Below, piece by piece: positions 58,285-64,000 of a stretch of 64,000 bases of DNA. Source of the DNA: Corynebacterium qintianiae. GTDB lineage: Bacteria; Actinomycetota; Actinomycetes; Mycobacteriales; Mycobacteriaceae. The first letter of the stretch is position 1. Each line of letters begins with the position of its first letter. The stretch is from positions 2,138,437-2,202,436 of the forward strand of contig NZ_CP064955.1 of the NCBI RefSeq assembly GCF_011038645.2, written 5' to 3'. The position numbers and the translations under genes were made by a program. The notes beneath the pieces are model-generated. The model was not told the origin of the DNA. It made no database searches and saw nothing but the letters and a program-made list of their open reading frames with translations.

Positions 58285-58947
58285 TCAGCCGCCCACGGGG
58301 ATCTCAGCCAGCAGGTCGGCGACTTCCCGCGCAGTCAGCATGTTGTGGGTGGGCGGCAGCTCCAAGCGTAGCCGCGGCACCACCGGATGCTCGCGGATGA
58401 CGGTAAACCCCGCCGACTCCAGGATGGAGACCTCCACCAGCCCGATTGAGCTCGCCTCCCGTGCGATGCTGGCGCTCATGGCCGAGGCGGGCTCATTGGC
58501 GGGGTCGAAGCCGAACACTTCGAGGGCATCCGCCCCGCGCTGTGCGGCGGCCATGATAACGGCGTCGAGCAGGACGGATTCCCAGCCGCGCCGCAGCGCC
58601 GCGGTGTCGATATGCAGGCTGGTAACCAGCCATGCGTCATGGCTCGCAGGAGCCGTGGGCATCCGCACCGCGCCCGGGGCGTCTGCCGCGGGGCAGAACA
58701 GCACGGTCGCAAAAGCGCCCACCGAGGAGCGGGCCTCCGCGATGCTGAAACCCACCGTCCCCTGAGCGAAGGCGCGGGCCACCAGCCACGCGCCTTTGTC
58801 GGCTTCGGGGAGGGCGTGGGTGTAGGCGTCGCTAAGCGGATCAAGCTCCCAGAAGGTTGCGGTGGCCGTGCGGCGGTGGATGCGCGCGAGCGTCTCGTGC
58901 GTGACCGCTACGACGCTGGCCCGCGGGGAGCTCGATGCCGCCGCCAC
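58285..58947 (-). CDS. GNAT-like acetyltransferase family protein
   Basis: The 220-residue soluble protein, 9 bases downstream of parB, looks like a degenerate GNAT fold: AWLVTSLHIDTAALRRGWESVLLDAVIMAAAQRGADALEVFG resembles the acetyl-CoA-binding helix region and ILESAGFTVIREHPVVPRLRLEL the C-terminal strands. No partner is evident. Confidence in the fold is moderate; the gene itself is well supported by its place in the parAB operon. Confidence 0.7.
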   Translation of the reverse strand: MAAASSSPRASVVAVTHETLARIHRRTATATFWELDPLSDAYTHALPEADKGAWLVARAFAQGTVGFSIAEARSSVGAFATVLFCPAADAPGAVRMPTAPASHDAWLVTSLHIDTAALRRGWESVLLDAVIMAAAQRGADALEVFGFDPANEPASAMSASIAREASSIGLVEVSILESAGFTVIREHPVVPRLRLELPPTHNMLTAREVADLLAEIPVGG

Positions 58948-58956
58948 GGCCGAACC

Positions 58957-60024
58957 TTACTGCCCCTGGATGAGCGCCATGATGCGCTCGAGGTCGTCCC
59001 GGTCGCCGAACTCCACGACGATCTTGCCCTTGCGCTTGCCCATGGTGACGGAGACCTTGGTGTCCCACTCATCGGCGAGGCGCTCGGCGGCGTGCTCGAG
59101 GAACTCTGGCTGCGGCGCAGGCTCGCGCTTCGGTTTCTCCGGCTCGGCTCCCTGCCTGTTCAACAGGGTGACGGCCTCCTCGGTGGCGCGAACACTCATG
59201 CCCTCTGCCACGACGCGGTCGGCCAGCTTCTCCTGCTCCTCCGCGCCCGCCTTGAGGCCGAGCAGCGCCCGGGCGTGCCCGGCGCTGAGCACGCCCGCGG
59301 CGACGCGCCGCTGCACCGCCACCGGAAGGTTGAGCAACCGGATGGAGTTGGTGATACGCGGGCGGGAACGGCCCAGGCGGTCTGCCAGCTGCTCCTGGGT
59401 CACACCGAATTCCTCGAGCAGCTGCTGGTACGCGGCTGCCTCTTCCAGTGGGTTGAGCTGGACGCGGTGGATGTTCTCCAAAAGGGCGTCGCGGAGCATG
59501 TCCGCGTCGTTGGTTTCCCGCACGATGGCCGGGATGTGTTTCAGGCCGGCCTTGGACGACGCGCGCCAGCGCCGCTCGCCCATGATGAGCTCGAAACCCT
59601 CCGGGGTCTCGCGCACCACGATGGGCTGGAGCAGGCCGAACTCTTTGATCGAGTGGACCAGCTCCGCCAGCTCATCTTCGTCGAACACCTGGCGCGGCTG
59701 CTTCGGGTTCGGGAAGATCTCGCCGACCGGGATTTCCTGGTAGCGGGCACCCATCGGGATGGCGGACTTGGGGCGCTCCGACTGCGTGGCGACGCTGGGC
59801 GCACCCGGAATGACCGGCGCACCCGCAACCCGCTTCGTGGCACGGTTGCCGGTGCCAGCCTGCCCGCTCGTGCCGCTCGAGGTGCCGCCGAGGATCACGT
59901 CCGCGGCGCCGTTGCCGAGCCTTCCGGTCTTGCCGGTCTTGTCCATGGTTTCGACGGACTCGGTGCTAGACGGGATGAGGGCCGCCAGTCCGCGGCCGAG
60001 ACCGCCCTTGCGTTCCTGTGCCAT
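58957..60024 (-). CDS. parB: chromosome partitioning protein ParB
   Basis: The 355-residue CTP-dependent DNA clamp binds parS. The start [20 protein letters not shown] (ATG 60024, GGAGAG upstream) carries the conserved ParA-interacting LGRGL motif. [18 protein letters not shown] and [14 protein letters not shown] form the CTPase N domain. [28 protein letters not shown] is the parS-binding helix-turn-helix. Four parS sites lie 13-26 kb to the left. Confidence 0.97.
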   Translation of the reverse strand: MAQERKGGLGRGLAALIPSSTESVETMDKTGKTGRLGNGAADVILGGTSSGTSGQAGTGNRATKRVAGAPVIPGAPSVATQSERPKSAIPMGARYQEIPVGEIFPNPKQPRQVFDEDELAELVHSIKEFGLLQPIVVRETPEGFELIMGERRWRASSKAGLKHIPAIVRETNDADMLRDALLENIHRVQLNPLEEAAAYQQLLEEFGVTQEQLADRLGRSRPRITNSIRLLNLPVAVQRRVAAGVLSAGHARALLGLKAGAEEQEKLADRVVAEGMSVRATEEAVTLLNRQGAEPEKPKREPAPQPEFLEHAAERLADEWDTKVSVTMGKRKGKIVVEFGDRDDLERIMALIQGQ

Positions 60025-60028
60025 GTGC

Positions 60029-61045
60029 TTACTCTCCGTCCTCTCCACTGTCCTGCGAGCTATTTAGTTGTTCGGCCACCTCGGGGCTGACCCCGATCGG
60101 GCCTGTGGACTTGTGCGGCTGGAAGTCGCCGCGGTGTGCCAGCTCCCGCGCCGCGTCGAAGTAGGCGAGCGCCCCGCGGGACCCAGGGTCGTAATCGATC
60201 ACGGTCTGGCCGTACCCGGGGGCCTCGGACACCTTCACAGAGCGGGGGATGACGTTGCGCAGCACGACCTCGCCGAATTGGGAGCGCACCTCGCCTGCAA
60301 CCTCCTCAGACAGCTTCGTGCGGGCGTCGTACATGGTCAGCAGGATTGCCGAAATGTGCAGGTTGTGGTTCAGGTGCTCGCGGATCATGCCGATATTCCC
60401 CAGCAGCTGGCCGACCCCTTCCAAGGCGTAGTACTCGCACTGGATGGGAATAAGTACCTCATCCACCGCCGTCATCGCGTTGATGGTGAGAAGGCCCAGC
60501 GAGGGCGGGCAGTCAATGAAGACATAGTCGAACTGGTTGTCCTCCAGGAAGCCGCGGCGGATCGCGTCGTGGAGGCGGTACTCGCGCCGCACCAGGCTGA
60601 CCAGCTCAATCTCCGCGCCCGCCAGGTCGATGGTGGCCGGGATGCAGAACAGGTTGCCGTTGCCGGGCGACGGCTGCATGGCGTCGGCAGCTTCGGCCTC
60701 GCCGATGAGAAGCTCGTAACTCGAGGTCGTGCCCGCGCGATGCTCCACGCCGAGTGCGGTCGACGCGTTGCCCTGTGGATCCAGATCGATCACGAGTACC
60801 TTCAGGCCCTGACGCGACAGCGCGGCGGCCATGTTTACCGACGTGGTGGTCTTGCCCACCCCGCCCTTCTGATTGGCCACCGTGAACACGCGGGCCGCGT
60901 CGGGGCGCGGGAGGGTGTCTGTGCCGGACACCACGCGCGCGGCGCGCCGCGCCGCCGCAGCGATGGGGGTGTCGTCCCACTGCTGGTCGTCGTTGTGCTC
61001 CTCCGTCATGCGCGCGGCCTCCCGGTCGTTCCCCGAATCATCCAT
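60029..61045 (-). CDS. parA: chromosome partitioning ATPase ParA
   Basis: The 338-residue Walker-type ATPase has the deviant Walker A KGGVGKT at residues 60-66, [12 protein letters not shown] and [12 protein letters not shown]. About 45 N-terminal residues precede the ATPase core. The start at 61045 ([10 protein letters not shown]) is favoured; Met at 61009 is an alternative. It is coupled with ParB, 4 bases downstream. Confidence 0.96.
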   Translation of the reverse strand: MDDSGNDREAARMTEEHNDDQQWDDTPIAAAARRAARVVSGTDTLPRPDAARVFTVANQKGGVGKTTTSVNMAAALSRQGLKVLVIDLDPQGNASTALGVEHRAGTTSSYELLIGEAEAADAMQPSPGNGNLFCIPATIDLAGAEIELVSLVRREYRLHDAIRRGFLEDNQFDYVFIDCPPSLGLLTINAMTAVDEVLIPIQCEYYALEGVGQLLGNIGMIREHLNHNLHISAILLTMYDARTKLSEEVAGEVRSQFGEVVLRNVIPRSVKVSEAPGYGQTVIDYDPGSRGALAYFDAARELAHRGDFQPHKSTGPIGVSPEVAEQLNSSQDSGEDGE

Positions 61046-61052
61046 GCCAACT

Positions 61053-61682
61053 CTAGTGCGTTCGCCTGATGCGGATAAGCGTGGTCGGCTGCTCCAGCAC
61101 GGTGCCGCCGACGGTGAAAATTTCGGCCTCGCCGCCTTTCGCCCGCTTGATGTCGCGGGCGTCACGCTCAAGTTCCTCGCCGACCGATTCACCCTTCATT
61201 GCGATCATCGCGCCGCCGACCTTGACCAGAGGCAGCGACCAGCTAGCAAGCTTGCCCAGTGGGGCGACCGCGCGGGACGTCACAGCGTCGAAAAGCGCCC
61301 TGCCCTGTTCCTCGGCCCTGCCGCGCACGACGGTGACGTTGTCCAGACCCAGCTCCTCCACAACCTCACCCAGGTAAGTGGAGCGCTTGAGTAGCGGCTC
61401 GATGAGCGTGACGTGGAGGTCGGGCCGGGCGATCGCCAGCGGAATGCCGGGTAGTCCCGCGCCCGAGCCGATGTCGGCAACGCTGCACCCCTCATCGAAG
61501 GCCTCCGAGATGACGGCGCAGTTGAGCAGGTGGCGGCTCCAGAGACGGTCCACCTCCTTCGGACCGATGAAACCGCGCTCGGCGGCCACCGTCGCCAGCG
61601 AGTGATGGTAGGCCTCGGCCAGCGGCAGACGCTCGCCGAATACTGCGGCTGCGACGGAAGGAGTGGGGGAGGGCTGCGACAT
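61053..61682 (-). CDS. rsmG: 16S rRNA (guanine-N7)-methyltransferase
   Basis: The 209-residue SAM methyltransferase modifies 16S rRNA G527 (E. coli numbering). The SAM loop is VADIGSGAGLPGIPLAIARP, then VTLIEPLLKRSTYL and VTSRAVAPLGKL. ATG 61682 starts the family-like N-terminus; the frame stays open upstream but crosses a terminator. It lies 8 bases upstream of parA. Confidence 0.95.
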   Translation of the reverse strand: MSQPSPTPSVAAAVFGERLPLAEAYHHSLATVAAERGFIGPKEVDRLWSRHLLNCAVISEAFDEGCSVADIGSGAGLPGIPLAIARPDLHVTLIEPLLKRSTYLGEVVEELGLDNVTVVRGRAEEQGRALFDAVTSRAVAPLGKLASWSLPLVKVGGAMIAMKGESVGEELERDARDIKRAKGGEAEIFTVGGTVLEQPTTLIRIRRTH

Positions 61683-61710
61683 GGTACCGACTCTAGTAAA
61701 CGGCCCCGAC

Positions 61711-61749
61711 ATAGAAACAACCGCCGTCCCAGGCGATGGGGCGGCGGTT
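61711..61749 (-). terminator. terminator after yidC
   Basis: On the minus strand AACCGCCG, a 15-base loop, CGGCGGTT, followed by GTTTCT. It lies between the yidC stop (61775) and the rsmG start and should reduce read-through into the rsmG-parAB operon. Confidence 0.7.
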
Positions 61750-61774
61750 GACGGGGGCGTCGCTGGGCGAAAGG

Positions 61775-62752
61775 CTACTTGCCCTGCTTGCGCTGCTTCT
61801 TCGTGCGCTTGTCCACCTTGCGCGCGGCAACCTCGGGGGCGGAAGCTCGTTTGGCCTCGCGCTTCTGCTCGTCCTCGATGGCCTCTTCCTTGTCCATCTT
61901 GTCGAAGACGATGCGCGACTGGAAGAACGTCCACACGTTGTTGGCGAGCATGTAGAACAGCAGGCCGATGTGCCAGAGGAAGCCCGAGGCGAGGATCATG
62001 ACGGGGAAGACCCAGAGCATCATCTTGTTCATCAGCTGCATTTGCTGCTGCATCATCTCGGCCTGCTCACCCACGGGGGCGGCCACCTTGCCGGCCGCAC
62101 GGCGCTCGTTTTGGCGCTCAATGGACAGCCGGGCGTTGAGGTGCGTGAAGACAGCGGAGATGATCACCAGTGGCAGACACACCATAACGATGTCGGTGCG
62201 CGTGAAATCGAGTCCGGTAAACGCGGCGAAGGCGTCGGCCGGCATCGACATGTAAGCCGAGAGCGGCACACCGAAAAAGTCGGCGTCCAAGAAGGAACGC
62301 ACGTCTTCCGGGGAGAAGATGTAGTTCGCGGTGTTCCGGTTCTGCTCGACCGACATGCCGAGCTGGCCCGGGCCGGTGCCCGTGCGGTTGAACGAGCGCA
62401 GCACGTGGAACAGACCGATGAACACCGGCATTTGCACCAGCGGCACGATGCAGGAGGCGAGCGGGTTGGTGCCCATCTCCTTGTACAGCTTCTGGGTCTC
62501 CTGCGCCATCTTTTGCTGGTCGTTCTTGTATTTGGCGCGGATCTCCTGCATCTTCGGCTGCATTTCCTGCATCCGGCGCATGGAACGCATCTGGTTCACC
62601 ATCGGCTTGATCAGCAGGACGCGGAGGGTGAAGGTGAGGAAGACGATCGCCAAAATCCAGGCGATGCCGGAATCGGGCGAGAAGACGAATCCGAAAATTT
62701 TGTGCCAGAACCACAGCACCGCTGAGATTGGCCAGTAAATGAAATTCAGCAC
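61775..62752 (-). CDS. yidC: membrane protein insertase YidC
   Basis: The 325-residue Oxa1/YidC protein has five membrane segments and starts MLNFIYWPISAVLWFWHKIFG (GTG). MRRMQEMQPKMQEIRAKYKND is the cytoplasmic coiled loop, and LVQMPVFIGLFHVLR is conserved. A basic C-terminal tail (KVDKRTKKQRKQGK) may contact ribosomes. Confidence 0.96.
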   Translation of the reverse strand: MLNFIYWPISAVLWFWHKIFGFVFSPDSGIAWILAIVFLTFTLRVLLIKPMVNQMRSMRRMQEMQPKMQEIRAKYKNDQQKMAQETQKLYKEMGTNPLASCIVPLVQMPVFIGLFHVLRSFNRTGTGPGQLGMSVEQNRNTANYIFSPEDVRSFLDADFFGVPLSAYMSMPADAFAAFTGLDFTRTDIVMVCLPLVIISAVFTHLNARLSIERQNERRAAGKVAAPVGEQAEMMQQQMQLMNKMMLWVFPVMILASGFLWHIGLLFYMLANNVWTFFQSRIVFDKMDKEEAIEDEQKREAKRASAPEVAARKVDKRTKKQRKQGK

Positions 62753-62767
62753 GTGAGGACGTTACTC

Positions 62768-63064
62768 CTAATCAGTCTCGGGTTCGGCCGGATCGACGCT
62801 TCCCGGCACGGGGTCGTATCCGCCCGGATGCCACGGACCGCACTTGCACACGCGGGCGGTGGCCATCAGGCTTCCTTTCGCTGCCCCGTGGCGGGCAACT
62901 GCTTCCAGCGCGTATGCGCTGCACACCGGCACGAATCGGCAGGTCCCACTCATCTTAAGGGGTGAGAGGTATTTTTGGTAAAGGCGCACCAGCCCTACGA
63001 GGCCTTTCGCCGGCGCTGAGGGTGCCGGCGGTATCTCCCCGCCGAGGAAGTTGTAATAGGCCAC
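62768..63064 (-). CDS. yidD: membrane protein insertion efficiency factor YidD
   Basis: The 98-residue protein has the family core LYQKYLSPLKMSGTCRFVPVCSAYALEAV, the Cys residues and CGPWHPGGYDPVP. It acts beside YidC at the inner membrane. The GTG start shares one base with the rnpA stop codon (TAGTG). Confidence 0.95.
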   Translation of the reverse strand: MAYYNFLGGEIPPAPSAPAKGLVGLVRLYQKYLSPLKMSGTCRFVPVCSAYALEAVARHGAAKGSLMATARVCKCGPWHPGGYDPVPGSVDPAEPETD

Positions 63065-63432
63065 TAGCTGCTCTTTTGCTTGGCCAGCTTTTTCAGCGAC
63101 GCGGCCGCGGCCTGCTCGAAGTCTTTCTTGAGCTCCGCGCTGGTGGCCTCAGCGGCAGGGGGTAAAGCGCGCACGACGATGTCGAGTTCCCGCGCGAGCT
63201 TGTCGACGCCGCCGAGCAGCACATGCCGCAGCCTTCGCGAGACGCGGTGCCGGACGACGGCGTTGCCGACCGCCTTAGACACGACGAGCCCGAACCTCGG
63301 ACCGCCGGCCAGGGCGATGTCGGTTCGGGCTGATATGTGCACCACCAAGGTGCGGGACCCGGAGCGGGTGCGCGCCGACATCGTACGGCGAAAATCCGCA
63401 GACGACGTCAGCTTGTGCGCCTCGGGTAACAC
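63064..63432 (-). CDS. rnpA: ribonuclease P protein component
   Basis: The 122-residue basic protein has MLPEAHKLTSSADFRRTMSA and the signature VVSKAVGNAVVRHRVSRRLRHVL. It joins the RNase P RNA (not in this window) to mature tRNA 5' ends. It is co-transcribed with rpmH, 29 bases upstream. Confidence 0.96.
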   Translation of the reverse strand: MLPEAHKLTSSADFRRTMSARTRSGSRTLVVHISARTDIALAGGPRFGLVVSKAVGNAVVRHRVSRRLRHVLLGGVDKLARELDIVVRALPPAAEATSAELKKDFEQAAAASLKKLAKQKSS

Positions 63433-63461
63433 GGGCTTGTTGTTCCGGCGCTAAGGGGCGC

Positions 63462-63599
63462 CTACGCCGTGAGGCTGGAACGGCCCTTGCGGCGGCGTGC
63501 GGAAACGATGGCGCGGCCGGCGCGGGTGCGCATGCGGGCGCGGAAGCCGTGCTTGCGTGCGCGGCGACGGTTGTTCGGCTGGAAAGTCCGCTTGGACAC
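63462..63599 (-). CDS. rpmH: 50S ribosomal protein L34
   Basis: The 45-residue protein begins [20 protein letters not shown] and contains [18 protein letters not shown]. The GTG start at 63599 follows AAGGAG (63606-63611). It marks the rpmH-dnaA divergent junction next to the origin. Confidence 0.97.
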   Translation of the reverse strand: MSKRTFQPNNRRRARKHGFRARMRTRAGRAIVSARRRKGRSSLTA

Positions 63600-64000
63600 G
63601 GAGAACTCCTTGAGATGTGTGCGACGGCCAGCGGCTGCGTTCCCGTTGCCGGAATATGCGGCCTCCCGGGGCTGTAGGCCGTCCCGGCGAGAAAGTTGAA
63701 GGTGAGATGCGGCGTTGCTTCCGCGTGGAGGGCGGAGGCGCTTTCGCGTGCCCCACCTGCGCCGACTCACCTTGTGTATCTGGTGGCCCGGTGCACTGCG
63801 CCGGTGGTGCTCTCAAGCACATCGGATATAACCAATGTGACAGACCATGCCAGACTACGCCACCGCACAAGGGGCGCACAAATCGGCCCTCCCGGTAGCT
63901 TCCTGCCCGGTGAGGGGTTACCCCCGTAATAACAAGGTTGTGGTTTTGCCCAGGTCGGGCCGCGAAACGCCGACACTTCCAGCGGTGCTGTGGGATCCCT
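63600..64000. promoter_or_regulatory. rpmH upstream region, toward dnaA
   Basis: There are 401 bases with no convincing gene. A minus-strand promoter candidate for rpmH is TTGTGC (63876-63881), 18-base spacer, TAGTCT (63852-63857). I found no good DnaA box (TTATCCACA-like), so the origin proper is probably nearer or beyond dnaA, outside the window. Confidence 0.45.

Noticed and set aside
60068..61069. 333-codon plus-strand open frame
   Set aside because: Antisense to parA.
63600..64000. Origin of replication with DnaA boxes
   Set aside because: No TTATCCACA-like boxes or AT-rich unwinding region seen; only the rpmH upstream region is present.

Overview
The window is a high-GC actinobacterial chromosome segment that reads as Corynebacterium. 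The basis is gene content and order: malate synthase G divergent from isocitrate lyase, a trpEGDCBA operon with a fused trpCF, and the origin-proximal set pcnA-nudix-DUF6049-murJ-sigM-trxB-trxA-cwlM followed by parB-parA-rsmG-yidC-yidD-rnpA-rpmH. rpmH lies on the minus strand 400 bases from the right edge, so dnaA and the origin should lie just beyond base 64000 and the window is the left replichore next to the origin. Four near-perfect parS sites at about 34-45 kb, plus parAB, support this. I saw no rRNA or tRNA genes, no intact insertion sequence, no prophage and no CRISPR array.

Layout. 1-6.3 kb: a DUF1846 protein (cut by the edge), the glyoxylate shunt (aceB, aceA), an RraA-like protein and a Nei/Fpg DNA glycosylase. 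6.4-15.3 kb: NAD(P)HX repair enzyme, MFS transporter, lipoprotein, a two-gene ABC exporter divergent from a histidine kinase/response regulator pair, ribokinase and a Bcr/CflA-type transporter. 15.6-31.7 kb: a mixed accessory region with a secreted metallophosphoesterase behind a PHO-box-like repeat, a pRiA4b/IS1096-passenger type protein, DUF202 and VanZ membrane proteins, an AcuI-type oxidoreductase, leuS, a secreted lipocalin, an SDR, a CPBP protease, a secreted SxxK protein, a 3-hydroxyacyl-CoA dehydrogenase and an Asp-nucleophile alpha/beta hydrolase. 31.7-37 kb: a DUF5129 gene with an in-frame amber codon, a hypothetical protein, an MsiK-type ABC ATPase framed by two parS sites, a dicarboxylate symporter and an SdpI-like protein. 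37-44.4 kb: the complete trp operon with leader peptide and attenuator, ending in a translationally coupled Rieske lipoprotein. 44.4-63.6 kb: a BASS transporter, a small protein whose start codon lies in parS, algH, pcnA and the conserved origin-proximal envelope, redox and segregation genes.

How the genes work together. AceB and AceA form the glyoxylate bypass. TrpE-TrpA make tryptophan from chorismate under attenuation control. ParA/ParB with parS segregate the origin. MurJ, CwlM and sigM/trxB/trxA link peptidoglycan precursor supply to redox stress. RnpA, YidD, YidC and RsmG serve RNA processing, membrane insertion and ribosome modification.

The most unusual signals are not genes. The first is a 71-base element present in two copies (6297-6367 and 37020-37090) that can fold into nested stems. 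The second is an 11-base motif, GCTTATCGACG, present twelve times exactly and ten times on the same strand, in several reading frames including rare-codon ones. Others are a leaderless WWW leader peptide with a full attenuator, an amber codon cutting a membrane anchor from its protein, and an amidase-fold CwlM without its zinc-binding histidines.
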